Source: a virus
Direction: 5' to 3' (one strand)
Length of the DNA stretch: 39,323 bases
Virus record (IMG/VR): IMGVR_UViG_3300032118_001817
Coordinates: 1 to 39,323 of that record
A model generated the notes under the pieces. It saw nothing but the letters and a program-made list of their open reading frames with translations, did no database searches and was not told the origin of the DNA. A program made the position numbers and the translations under genes. Positions 7,992 through 15,583 of this stretch are shown piece after piece (position 1 is the stretch's first letter; every line of letters begins with the position of its first letter).

Positions 7992-9332
7992 CTACACATT
8001 TTCTTCTGTTTGATTCTCCTCTATGTCTTCAACCTGTTCATCTAATAATTTAGTCTCTCTTAAATAAAAAGCGTTACATTTTAGCTTCCAACTTTCAATA
8101 CCTAAAGACTCCTTCCTTATTACTATTCCCTCGGTTGGAACAATATTCTTATTATAAACACAATTTTCTTCCATGTGAAAATTTTTATCATTTGCTAATT
8201 TTTCTAAAAATTGTTCTCTCCATAAAGTCAAATCTTCTGTATTTATCTCCTTATATAAATCTTTAGCAAGTCCATAATACAATTCAATAACTGGTTTTAA
8301 TCCTTTTTGTTTACACCACTGCTGAACTTGTCTTGCAGAAAATTCATGAACTATTCCTACTGCTGAAATTGTAGTAATTCTATAAATGTAAATATCAAAT
8401 TTTCCTTGTTCACATCCATAATCATAATCTTTTTGTATCATCTTACCATCAGATAAATATCCCACAATTTCATAATATAAAGACATGCCTGCATCTATGT
8501 ATTCTGATAAAACATTATTAGCTCTACCCCAGATGTCCTCCGAATAGTAATGTTGTTTATTATTTATATCTTCATTTTTTATGACTTTACGGGAACTATA
8601 TATCATATCATACTCTGTAGTTTGTATCTTAACTTTTAAAAGCAACAATAACTTTTCAAAAATAGATAACTTACGTTTACATAATATCTTAGAAGAAATC
8701 CCTGAACAGCCATGAAACTTTGCAGTGATCTGGAGTAAGTCATCTAGAAATATTCTATCTATATTTCTCTTTATCATCTCAGTATCTTTATGAAAAACAA
8801 ATTGCCCGGGAATTATTTTAGATATTTTTGCTTTTCTTCCTTTTTTACTTCCACTCATTCCTGGTTGTTTATTTCTTATAATATACTTTTCACATATTTT
8901 AGTATCATCTATATGGTCAAATTGTTTTCCTATTTCAAGTTCTAATTTTTTTATATTTGTACTATAGGGCATAAATTCATTAATCATAAAATAAATGCTA
9001 TCAATTGGAATAAAAAACCCTTCTGATTTATTACCTCTGAACTTCACACATCTTACTCTACCATTCAGTTCAAAAAATCCTTTCTTAGTCGTATCAGCAT
9101 TTAGAGTAGTGTCTCTATATAAATTATTTACTTTTAAAAAGTCTTTACTTATAGAGCATTCAACCGGGAAATAAATGCCGATATCTCCTATCTTACAATC
9201 TTTAGAAACAATAACACTGTTTCCAAGTATGAGTGCATGCTGAATATTATCACAGTTCTCTAATGGAACTAATTTTTCTATTTTAACAATTACAGCAGAA
9301 TAATTTATATTTCCCTTAAGATTGAACTTCAT
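7992..9332 (-). CDS. RNA ligase, DRB0094/Rnl5 family
   Basis: 446 residues. The N-terminal half (1-130) matches the OB-like domain of this family (ENCDNIQHALILGNSVIV; GDIGIYFPVECSIS; KGFFELNGRVRCVKFRG). The nucleotidyltransferase domain has motif I KFHG with the AMP-accepting Lys205, motif III-like SLYYEIVGY (284-292), motif IV EGIVIRKE (401-408) and motif V WKLKCNAF (415-422). It would seal RNA breaks through ligase-AMP and RNA-AMP intermediates; in phages such enzymes can repair RNAs cut by host defence nucleases. That defence role is an inference. AAAGGAG ribosome site and a TATAAT-containing promoter element lie just upstream. Confidence 0.9.
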   Translation of the reverse strand: MKFNLKGNINYSAVIVKIEKLVPLENCDNIQHALILGNSVIVSKDCKIGDIGIYFPVECSISKDFLKVNNLYRDTTLNADTTKKGFFELNGRVRCVKFRGNKSEGFFIPIDSIYFMINEFMPYSTNIKKLELEIGKQFDHIDDTKICEKYIIRNKQPGMSGSKKGRKAKISKIIPGQFVFHKDTEMIKRNIDRIFLDDLLQITAKFHGCSGISSKILCKRKLSIFEKLLLLLKVKIQTTEYDMIYSSRKVIKNEDINNKQHYYSEDIWGRANNVLSEYIDAGMSLYYEIVGYLSDGKMIQKDYDYGCEQGKFDIYIYRITTISAVGIVHEFSARQVQQWCKQKGLKPVIELYYGLAKDLYKEINTEDLTLWREQFLEKLANDKNFHMEENCVYNKNIVPTEGIVIRKESLGIESWKLKCNAFYLRETKLLDEQVEDIEENQTEENV

Positions 9333-9350
9333 ATTTTTCTCCTTTATTAA

Positions 9351-9383
9351 TTATAATATAAACAAAAACTACAAAAAATTAAA
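9351..9383 (-). promoter_or_regulatory. TATAAT promoter-like element before the RNA ligase gene
   Basis: Minus-strand TTTAATTTTTTG and then TGTTTATATTATAATTA, followed by AAAGGAG and the ATG. Same family as 7959-7991. Confidence 0.55.
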
Positions 9384-10317
9384 TCCTTTTATACTTAATT
9401 TTCTGAAATAACACATTTTTTTCTTTCTTCATAAATGGTTCATAATCTAAATCTAAAGCATCATAAAAAAATTTCAAAGCACTTGAGTTCTGCTTACAGT
9501 CAAATATATTATCTTTAATATCAAAATCAAGAGGAGCAAAGTCTACAAGTTGTAAGTTCTTTCTCACATCTCTTTCATTTTCTTTTAACTTAATTTTCCA
9601 TTGCTGAGGATAATCTGTTTTCCATAAACCTTTGTATAAATCTTCTACACTATTAAACTCATTCACAATTCTTATCAATAACTCAGAAGGTAAATATGGA
9701 ACTGCATTTTCTATATTATCGCTTGCATCTCCATGTATTGCTTTATATAATTGTATCTTTTCACATATTGCAGGATACTTATACTCTTCTTTAAAATCTT
9801 CTTGATTATATAGCTTATGATAATTCCACCAGTACACATGTTCTGATAATGATAAATTTCTAGCCCAATCAAGATCATTTGAAATGCAAAGACACTTACT
9901 CTTTTTATCTAAATTCAAAGAAGAGATAATAGGCAAAGTAAGATCATCAGCTTCAAGTGATTCACATTGTACAATCTTAAAATTGTTAGAATAGTTCTTT
10001 AACACTTCTATAAAAATATTTAGAGTCTGATAAAGGCCCTTTGGTGCGTTGCGTTTAAATCTATGTGACTTATAATTACAATCTATAAAACGTCGTATAT
10101 CTAATACAGAATTGGGATTATCAAGAACAAGGTATAGAATAGAACTGTCATATGCAAATATATTTTTTATATGTTCTATTCGTGTCAAACTTTCACGAAT
10201 GGCTCCGGGAAAAATGTCATAATCTTTTCTAACAAAAAACTTCTTAAGTGAAACCGAGAAGCTCCGCCAAAAATTGTTATTTAAATCGATTATTATATAT
10301 TGAAATTTATTATTCAT
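9379..10317 (-). CDS. 5'-3' exonuclease / flap endonuclease-like
   Basis: 312 residues with PIN-like 5'-3' exonuclease motifs: IIIDLNNNFWR with Asp11, EADD (122-125), ISNDLDW (145-151) and HGDASDN (195-201), the last being the GDxSDN helix-hairpin-helix motif. These acidic residues bind two metal ions. It probably removes RNA primers and processes flaps during replication, like T4 RNase H or T5 D15. It overlaps the end of the GIY-YIG gene by eight bases and starts after AAGGAT. The C-terminal 80 residues are Lys-rich and match nothing I know. Confidence 0.85.
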   Translation of the reverse strand: MNNKFQYIIIDLNNNFWRSFSVSLKKFFVRKDYDIFPGAIRESLTRIEHIKNIFAYDSSILYLVLDNPNSVLDIRRFIDCNYKSHRFKRNAPKGLYQTLNIFIEVLKNYSNNFKIVQCESLEADDLTLPIISSLNLDKKSKCLCISNDLDWARNLSLSEHVYWWNYHKLYNQEDFKEEYKYPAICEKIQLYKAIHGDASDNIENAVPYLPSELLIRIVNEFNSVEDLYKGLWKTDYPQQWKIKLKENERDVRKNLQLVDFAPLDFDIKDNIFDCKQNSSALKFFYDALDLDYEPFMKKEKNVLFQKIKYKRI

Positions 10318-11080
10318 TTATATTATCCTTATTTAAAAATCTTTTTTCATAAGCTTTTCTTCTATTTTTTGTCCATTCCCCACCCTTTTTTAAAGTACTT
10401 AATTTCTCTGCTCCCAATTTAACACTTTCATTTGTTTCTTTAGTTAATCCTTTATTCCATGCAATTTGATTAAAATGATAACATTCTTGTGAACAATAAA
10501 TATTACCATAAGTCATAAAATTATTTCCACAGGTGGGACAAACTTTTTCAACTTTTTTACTTTTCTTAATTTTTGTTTTATTAAGTAATGCTATTTTTTC
10601 TCCTGCTTGTTTAAGACGAATGTCTGTATTTTTTGTTAATCCCTTATTCCAGGGTATATTTCCAATCTTTCCTTTACTTATATTTTTCTTTGCTTCTTCT
10701 GTTTTTGGCCCGCAAGTACCTTCTCCACCTTTAGTTCTATTATATCCATAAATATTGTCTTCATGTTCTCCATCAGCACCAAAGCTTCTATAAAAATAAA
10801 TTGCTTCTTTTTCTGATTCACATAATTCTTCAAAAGAATAACAATATCCTAAAATTCTCCATATAAAATTATGGACACCATATTTCCTAATAGCATTATA
10901 AAAATATTTTCCATTTTTATTATTTTCTGAAATATCATTTAAACTTAATGCCTTTTTAAAATGATTTTGAATATACTCTTTATGTTCATAAGTAGTATAC
11001 CCTATATACTTTTTATGATTTTGTATATTCTCAATTAAATATATACAACCATAACAAACATTACTTTTTTCATCTAACAT
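10310..11080 (-). CDS. GIY-YIG homing endonuclease with WNKGLTK repeats
   Basis: 256 residues when started at ATG 11078-11080, which has GAGG eight bases upstream. A longer reading from a TTG at 11278 is open but its extra 66 codons run through the structured RNA at 11184-11267 and are unlikely to be protein. The GIY-YIG core begins CIYLIENIQNHKKYIGYTT. Later come two WNKGLTK repeats (IPWNKGLTKNTD, IAWNKGLTKETN) with a CPTCG...CSQEC zinc motif between them: NUMOD3-like DNA-binding modules. A similar repeat set occurs in the gene at 23906-24682. It is a free-standing selfish gene next to the exonuclease. Confidence 0.85.
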   Translation of the reverse strand: MLDEKSNVCYGCIYLIENIQNHKKYIGYTTYEHKEYIQNHFKKALSLNDISENNKNGKYFYNAIRKYGVHNFIWRILGYCYSFEELCESEKEAIYFYRSFGADGEHEDNIYGYNRTKGGEGTCGPKTEEAKKNISKGKIGNIPWNKGLTKNTDIRLKQAGEKIALLNKTKIKKSKKVEKVCPTCGNNFMTYGNIYCSQECYHFNQIAWNKGLTKETNESVKLGAEKLSTLKKGGEWTKNRRKAYEKRFLNKDNINE

Positions 11081-11135
11081 GTTGATTACCTCGTCATTTT
11101 TAATAAATTCAGAAAAGTTGATGCTTTTCTGTATA

Positions 11136-11147
11136 TTTATTAGTAAA
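11136..11147 (-). promoter_or_regulatory. TTTACTAATAAA element (putative phage promoter)
   Basis: Minus-strand TTTACTAATAAATATA, 56 bases ahead of the GIY-YIG start at 11080 and 36 bases after the structured RNA. Its place supports starting that gene at 11080. Confidence 0.45.
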
Positions 11148-11183
11148 TCTGGTTGAGGTAATCTTACATTATTTTTATATAAA

Positions 11184-11267
11184 TGAGCAGAAACAGGAGT
11201 AACGACGAGGTTCTTAGGTAGGTTATTTTCTACACCCCTGCTTTCGGCCATCAAACCTATCTGCTCA
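11184..11267 (-). ncRNA. Candidate structured RNA, copy 1
   Basis: 84 nt that can fold as: P1 of 8 bp (11184-11191 with 11260-11267), P2 of 6 bp (AGGTTT with GAACCT), a 7-bp helix P4 (CAGGGGT with ACTCCTG) that crosses P2 and so makes a pseudoknot, and a 4-bp hairpin P5 (GTAG/CTAC) between them. CGAAAG is conserved with copy 2. It lies between genes 11284-11742 and the GIY-YIG gene, 103 bases before that gene's start. Strand is inferred from transcription of the region. I cannot place it in a known riboswitch or ribozyme class. Confidence 0.7.
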
Positions 11268-11283
11268 CTTATAATCAAATTTA

Positions 11284-11742
11284 TTATTCCCCTTCTGATT
11301 TTGTAACTGTTTCTAAATAGCCAATAGCGCGAGATAATTTTTTTACGAGTTCGATATCCTCTTTTGAGAAATTAACTCCCTCATTATTTTTATTCTTCTG
11401 CAAAGCTTGTAAGAAAGCATGATCTTTACTTGCTGAAATAATACTTATCATCAGATCGTTGTCGCCTTTGTCTAAAATTTCGAGTAAATGAATAAGAGCA
11501 TTTGTTGATATTTCATTCCCTTCAGTATCATCATCAATTCTCAATTTTATCTTATCTATAACAGAATCTTTTAAAGTATATTTTGATGAAGCTCTTTCTA
11601 TCTGATTATTTAAAAGCTTAACGAGATTTAAATCTCTTGTATTATCAATCTCTTCAGCATCTCTACTTTTTTGTGACTCTGATGTTGCTAAAACTTTATC
11701 AATCAAAGTCATGTCTATATTATTTTCTTCGTTTTCTGCCAT
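11284..11742 (-). CDS. Unknown acidic helical protein
   Basis: 152 residues, mostly charged and helical, with an acidic N-terminus (MAENEENNIDM). No family recognised. It overlaps the upstream gene by 23 bases, so the two are probably translated together, and it is the last gene before the structured RNA at 11184-11267. A role as terminase small subunit or scaffold-like protein could fit size and charge but nothing in the sequence proves it. Confidence 0.55.
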   Translation of the reverse strand: MAENEENNIDMTLIDKVLATSESQKSRDAEEIDNTRDLNLVKLLNNQIERASSKYTLKDSVIDKIKLRIDDDTEGNEISTNALIHLLEILDKGDNDLMISIISASKDHAFLQALQKNKNNEGVNFSKEDIELVKKLSRAIGYLETVTKSEGE

Positions 11743-12229
11743 CTTTAATTACCTCTTTCTTTTCTTTTTTAACTTTATTTATATAATCCTTTAGAATAAA
11801 ATAATCATCTTTTCTTTCACATTTAGTCAGTGCTTTCTTTATATCATCTACTAAATATTCTTTTATATGATTTATTCTATGTCCTAATGATAATGAATTA
11901 AATACTTTATCATTTTCAGGAATTGATAAAAATGTTCTAATCTTATCCCAAGTCCATCCTTGAATTTCTTTTAGAAAGAAGCAAATTGAAACTAATCTTA
12001 AATCTACATACTGATCTTTTGTTGGAAACTTAATAATATCACCTGAAAAGTAACTAACAAGTTTTGTAATATATGACTCTGGCAATATCTTTGCAAGTAA
12101 CCATAAATCATGTTGTCTATTTTCTTCAAGTTGATATATAAACCACGTTATTATTTCAAGTGACTCTTTTGATACTTTCTTATCTGCTTCAAAATATCTA
12201 TCTATTTTATCTTTTAAACTATCTGGCAT
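11720..12229 (-). CDS. Unknown DNA-binding-like helical protein
   Basis: 169 residues from ATG 12227-12229 (MPDSLKDK), preceded by GGGGGA; a reading from TTG 12298 would run through a promoter-like element at 12260-12271 and is rejected. The centre, LRLVSICFFLKEIQGWTWDKIRTFLSIP, looks like a helix-turn-helix unit and the C-terminus is strongly basic (VKKEKKEVIKDGRKRRK). This would fit a small DNA-binding protein such as a regulator or terminase small subunit. The family is not recognised. Confidence 0.55.
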   Translation of the reverse strand: MPDSLKDKIDRYFEADKKVSKESLEIITWFIYQLEENRQHDLWLLAKILPESYITKLVSYFSGDIIKFPTKDQYVDLRLVSICFFLKEIQGWTWDKIRTFLSIPENDKVFNSLSLGHRINHIKEYLVDDIKKALTKCERKDDYFILKDYINKVKKEKKEVIKDGRKRRK

Positions 12230-12259
12230 AAATAAAAAATCCCCCAACTCTATTTTATT

Positions 12260-12271
12260 TTTATTAGTAAA
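12260..12271 (-). promoter_or_regulatory. TTTACTAATAAA element (putative phage promoter)
   Basis: Minus-strand TTTACTAATAAAAATA, 31 bases ahead of the ATG at 12229, in a 73-base gap. The element decides the choice of this start over the TTG at 12298. Confidence 0.5.
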
Positions 12272-12302
12272 CTTTATAGAATTGAAGGATTTTTGCAATT
12301 TT

Positions 12303-13094
12303 TTAGAATCTTCTTGTTGTCCTGAATGCCTCCATTAAAAACCAAAGATTTGAATTTATCTTATAATCTGCCATGATTCCCTTTACTTTCTTTGTATGTC
12401 TTATCTTATCTTTTCCTGTCTGATATATCATACCGCCTTTTGTAACATTCTCCTGTAACGTATTAAATACCGTCCAAAGATCATCAGCTTTATCTTCATC
12501 TCTTTTTGGATTAAGCAACTGAGCTATTTCAAGTTTCTGATTATTGCCCCATACTATCTGCATTACCTTCATTGCAAAATCATTCTTATTCTGAGTTGTA
12601 AGGTTTATGTTCTTATAATCATCGATTTTACTTGCAACTGTCTTAAACTTTTCTACTGCATCAAATACTAAGGACTGTATTTCTTCAAAAGTATGTCCTT
12701 TATGTCTTATTGATAATTCTCCCATATCTGAATCACATGTTACAAGTCCATTCTTACAAATTACTCTAAACAATCCCAGCTTTATTTTAAGAGGAAATGA
12801 ACGATTATGAGAATTAAAAAGCAAAAGATTAGGTGTTATTCCTTGACCTACAATATCCATTTGTGAAGTTGGTGCTAATACAACCTTATGCATTGAAAAC
12901 TTATTTTCTCCTTCTCTACGTTTCCAAGCTTTTCTTTGCTGTACTGCTACTGGACTCCATCCCGTCTTTTCAAAGTCAGATACTAAAGTATGTGTTGGAA
13001 TATACACATACTTACTTGATACTTCTGATGACGCTGTTTGTGAAAAAATTGCTGGTGCTTTTGCTAATAAATCTTGTGATGTTAATGTTTGCAT
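12303..13094 (-). CDS. DUF932 family phage protein
   Basis: 263 residues that resemble the phage/plasmid-like DUF932 family (TIGR03299): VSDFEKTGWSPVAVQQRKAWKR, HKVVLAP, LLLFNSHNRSFPLKIKLGLFRVICKNGLV and a C-terminal ATP-free helical part ending WFLMEAFRTTRRF. The family is frequent in phages and conjugative elements; its biochemical role is unsettled. AAAGAG precedes the ATG. It lies between unknown small genes and the HTH-like gene. Confidence 0.75.
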   Translation of the reverse strand: MQTLTSQDLLAKAPAIFSQTASSEVSSKYVYIPTHTLVSDFEKTGWSPVAVQQRKAWKRREGENKFSMHKVVLAPTSQMDIVGQGITPNLLLFNSHNRSFPLKIKLGLFRVICKNGLVTCDSDMGELSIRHKGHTFEEIQSLVFDAVEKFKTVASKIDDYKNINLTTQNKNDFAMKVMQIVWGNNQKLEIAQLLNPKRDEDKADDLWTVFNTLQENVTKGGMIYQTGKDKIRHTKKVKGIMADYKINSNLWFLMEAFRTTRRF

Positions 13095-13118
13095 AATGTT
13101 TCTCTTTATTTAATTTTT

Positions 13119-13409
13119 TTAATTAAAATCTGTTTCAAGAATTCTTGTTGAACCATCTGGAAGAGTCTCTTTTTTAACTGAATGTTTAACCTCTGACTCA
13201 TACTTTGTTTCTTCAGAATCTGTTTTATGTAAATCCTGAATAGCTTCATTTCTATCTTTTCTTTTTTTAGAAATAAGATCCATTATAATCTTATTTTGTT
13301 GACTTCTTGGTAGTTTCTTTTGTTCAGGAGTTAACATACATTCAAACTCCTTCATTGCATTTTTTGCTTTTTCTTTTTTCTTTAATTTTTCTTCTTTTGT
13401 TGCTTTCAT
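13119..13409 (-). CDS. Small Lys/Glu-rich helical protein
   Basis: 96 residues from ATG 13407-13409 (MKATKEEKL), which has AAAGGAG at good spacing; the ATG ten codons upstream (13439) has none and lies in the previous gene. Highly charged and helical, with CMLTPEQKKLPRSQQNKIIMDLISKKR in the middle. No known family. Downstream of two other small genes transcribed from the promoter at 13998-14026. Confidence 0.55.
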   Translation of the reverse strand: MKATKEEKLKKKEKAKNAMKEFECMLTPEQKKLPRSQQNKIIMDLISKKRKDRNEAIQDLHKTDSEETKYESEVKHSVKKETLPDGSTRILETDFN

Positions 13410-13422
13410 GTTATTTTCTCCT

Positions 13423-13713
13423 TTATTTCCATTCTCCAATAAACTTAAGAGTGTCTCTATCTCCGGGTGTTGATATTTGCATTATAGATAAAAAATCAGA
13501 GGGTAAAGACTCGTATGCTACTTGCATTTGATACTGAATTACAAAGTCTGAAAACTGATGATTTTCTTTTAAATGTTTTGTAAAAGCCCTTAAAGACTCT
13601 GTACTTTCTTTTTCACTTTTATGAAGAAACGTTGCTTTAATTCCAAGCATCATATAAAACTTATATGTATTTACTACATCTGGATAAATTTTTGGTTTTG
13701 TTGGTATGTTCAT
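13423..13713 (-). CDS. Unknown small protein
   Basis: 96 residues from ATG 13711-13713 (MNIPTKPKIY), which follows an AAGGAG ribosome site. A longer frame from 13800 lacks a site and overlaps the preceding gene heavily, so the short start is preferred. Mixed composition, with YKFYMMLGIKATFLHKSEKES and a C-terminal ISTPGDRDTLKF. No family recognised. Confidence 0.5.
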   Translation of the reverse strand: MNIPTKPKIYPDVVNTYKFYMMLGIKATFLHKSEKESTESLRAFTKHLKENHQFSDFVIQYQMQVAYESLPSDFLSIMQISTPGDRDTLKFIGEWK

Positions 13714-13714
13714 A

Positions 13715-13957
13715 TTATTTCTCCTTATTTTTATTATAGTTGATTTTTTTAAATTCTTTAAAAGCTTGTTCGTAGTTACCACTTCCAAAATATTTTTCAT
13801 TATTGTCTACCCAGTTAAGAAAATTATAAATTTCTTCTACATCTTTTACATATAAATCTTCTTCAAACATTACTAATATTTCATTAGGATTATATGTACC
13901 TAAATGAGACACTCTTTGTTTAATACGTTGGTAGTTTCTTACTCCCAGTTTTTTCAT
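13715..13957 (-). CDS. Unknown small protein, first gene after a sigmaA-type promoter
   Basis: 80 residues, ATG at 13955-13957 with AAGGAG upstream. Helical, acidic in the middle (FEEDLYVKDVEEIYNFLNWVDNNEK) and basic at both ends. It is the first gene downstream of the TGTACA-N17-TACTAT promoter at 13998-14026 and its 3' end is one base from the next gene start. Function unknown. Confidence 0.55.
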   Translation of the reverse strand: MKKLGVRNYQRIKQRVSHLGTYNPNEILVMFEEDLYVKDVEEIYNFLNWVDNNEKYFGSGNYEQAFKEFKKINYNKNKEK

Positions 13958-13997
13958 ATATTTTCTCCTTGTTTAAATTTTGTTTCCTTATAGCTAT

Positions 13998-14026
13998 ATA
14001 GTACAACAAATATAGAAACTTGTACA
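13998..14026 (-). promoter_or_regulatory. SigmaA-type promoter
   Basis: TGTACA at 14021-14026, 17-base spacer, TACTAT at 13998-14003 on the minus strand, ahead of the gene at 13957. Confidence 0.65.
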
Positions 14027-14089
14027 CTCTTTTTCTTGAGAAATGCACTTTTTTTTGGTATACAAAACTTTAAAAATGTACATATATTA

Positions 14090-14530
14090 TTAAATAGGCC
14101 AAATATAGTCTAATCCTTCTTTAGTATTAGGAAACTTTGATTTATAATAATCTTTATTTTTTCTAATAAGATTTGATCTATGAGCTTCTATAAAATCCTT
14201 TGTTAGCCAAGAAGGAATTTGCCAATACGCATACTTATGAATTCGTAGTTGTTGTACCGCCTTATGTAATCTGTCATAATGATTCCAACACTTTTCTCCT
14301 TTAAACCCCCGTATTTCCCATTCTATTAAAATAGCTTTTAAATACGTTTCTATTAAAAATGGTTCATATCCTTTCCACATTTTAACTGCAGGATGATTTT
14401 TCCATTTTGACTCTTTTTCTAATAAACACATTGCTATCTGACAACATTCTACATGTTGTTTTCCCAAACGTTTGTTGTCTAAATTTTTAGCATTTTGTTC
14501 CATATCAAAATCTGTAATAAATGTTTGCAT
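14090..14530 (-). CDS. Pyrimidine-dimer DNA glycosylase-like protein (MSMEG_6728 type)
   Basis: 146 residues. The opening MQTFITDFDMEQNAKNLDNK, then LGKQHVECCQIA, KNHPAVKMWKGYEPFLIETY and IEWEIRGFKGEK, is the signature of a conserved family often annotated as pyrimidine-dimer glycosylase-related (MSMEG_6728 family). Thr2 would correspond to the N-terminal nucleophile of T4 endonuclease V only if the initiator Met were removed and the folds are truly homologous, which I cannot confirm. The gene has its own promoter (14559-14587) and an AAGGAG site. Likely DNA repair or processing. Confidence 0.6.
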   Translation of the reverse strand: MQTFITDFDMEQNAKNLDNKRLGKQHVECCQIAMCLLEKESKWKNHPAVKMWKGYEPFLIETYLKAILIEWEIRGFKGEKCWNHYDRLHKAVQQLRIHKYAYWQIPSWLTKDFIEAHRSNLIRKNKDYYKSKFPNTKEGLDYIWPI

Positions 14531-14558
14531 AATTTTCTCCTTATTTAAATTTTACGTC

Positions 14559-14587
14559 ATTATAGTTGACTATAGTACTTTTGTACA
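14559..14587 (-). promoter_or_regulatory. SigmaA-type promoter
   Basis: TGTACA at 14582-14587, 17-base spacer, TATAAT at 14559-14564 on the minus strand, ahead of the glycosylase-like gene. The same TGTACA box as the preceding promoter. Confidence 0.7.
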
Positions 14588-14594
14588 TCACTTT

Positions 14595-15392
14595 TCACGT
14601 TATTTTCATTAACTCCTTTCTAATTATGTCTAAAGTCTTCAAATACTTATACTTTCCAATACGCCCATAAGTTTTATGAATTATAACTTCATTGTTTTTA
14701 TTTTTAAACTCTTCTTGAAATAATCTATCTGTTTTACTTTCTCCTGAAATAAAATAATGCCTTATAGCCAATATCCTCATATAGTCTTCTACGGGGGAAC
14801 ATTGACTTTTAACTTCATTTATAATATTAAAGACATAAGTACATAATTCTTTTTTAGTTTGTTTGTCTTCTATATTATCTATAATTGAATTTTTAGTATC
14901 TGCAAGATATTCTTCAGCTTCCTTACCATCTGCAAATTCTTTATTTATAGACTCATGACCACAATCTATAACATCTTTATTGAAAAGACTCTGACGAATT
15001 TTTCCGATCAAAGCTCCTGCAAAAGATCCCCAAACTTTATACTTTGGCTTTTTTAAATATTCTTCAACTAAAAAAGCTACAGAGTTATGGGCGCAATGTC
15101 TTAATTCATCATCATTATGTACATAACTATTATATGATTTTAGTATTAAACTCTCACTATATTTTAAAAGTATAGATATAAGTTCTTTAAATACCTTTTC
15201 ACTTCTTAAATCTATATATTTTTTCTGAAGATTAAACAACTCTCTTTCTGTCTTTGGTTTATTACAATAATATTCCTTACACAAACCACATCTATATTCC
15301 GAAGTTATCCAGAGTTCCCTTTCTTTTTCAGAAGATAATTGAAATTTAAAACCACAACATTGACAAGTTATTGGTTTACCTTGAAATATCAT
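14595..15392 (-). CDS. Zinc-ribbon protein with sigma-factor-like region
   Basis: 265 residues. C10-x2-C13 and C35-x2-C38 form an N-terminal zinc ribbon. Residues about 70-150 (ILLKYSESLILKSYNSYV, a run of helices, then SFAGALIGKIRQSLF and SINKEF) recall region 2 of RNA polymerase sigma factors, and the C-terminus (GRIGKYKYLKTLDIIRKEL) could be a region-4-like helix-turn-helix. It may therefore be a phage sigma factor for the non-sigmaA promoters found here. The similarity is weak and by eye; an unrelated DNA-binding protein is possible. Its ATG overlaps the stop of the upstream 57-residue gene. Confidence 0.4.
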   Translation of the reverse strand: MIFQGKPITCQCCGFKFQLSSEKERELWITSEYRCGLCKEYYCNKPKTERELFNLQKKYIDLRSEKVFKELISILLKYSESLILKSYNSYVHNDDELRHCAHNSVAFLVEEYLKKPKYKVWGSFAGALIGKIRQSLFNKDVIDCGHESINKEFADGKEAEEYLADTKNSIIDNIEDKQTKKELCTYVFNIINEVKSQCSPVEDYMRILAIRHYFISGESKTDRLFQEEFKNKNNEVIIHKTYGRIGKYKYLKTLDIIRKELMKIT

Positions 15393-15562
15393 TCTATAGC
15401 CTCTTGTACTTCTTTTACTTCTTTAACAAACTGTGGACATTTTACTAAAGTTGCTATATGAGATTGCTTACATTTATTTATACAAGTTAAACATATTTTA
15501 TTATAATCTTTCCAATACCATTTCTCATATTGTTTTGGGGTTAGCTCTGAAATATTTTCCAT
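15389..15562 (-). CDS. Small Cys-rich protein, coupled to the sigma-like gene
   Basis: 57 residues, ATG at 15560-15562. Its TGA overlaps the ATG of the next gene (ATGA), a coupling signal. Four cysteines (CLTCINKC and a later KC) may bind zinc. It lies between the DUF4942 methyltransferase and the sigma-like gene; perhaps an accessory of the latter. No family recognised. Confidence 0.6.
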   Translation of the reverse strand: MENISELTPKQYEKWYWKDYNKICLTCINKCKQSHIATLVKCPQFVKEVKEVQEAIE

Positions 15563-15583
15563 TTAATTTACCTTTATAAAAAA

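Noticed and set aside
11081-11278. 66-codon N-terminal extension of the GIY-YIG gene from a TTG at 11278
   Set aside because: Its codons run through the structured RNA, whose second copy is not an open frame of that kind; the ATG at 11078-11080 has a ribosome site.
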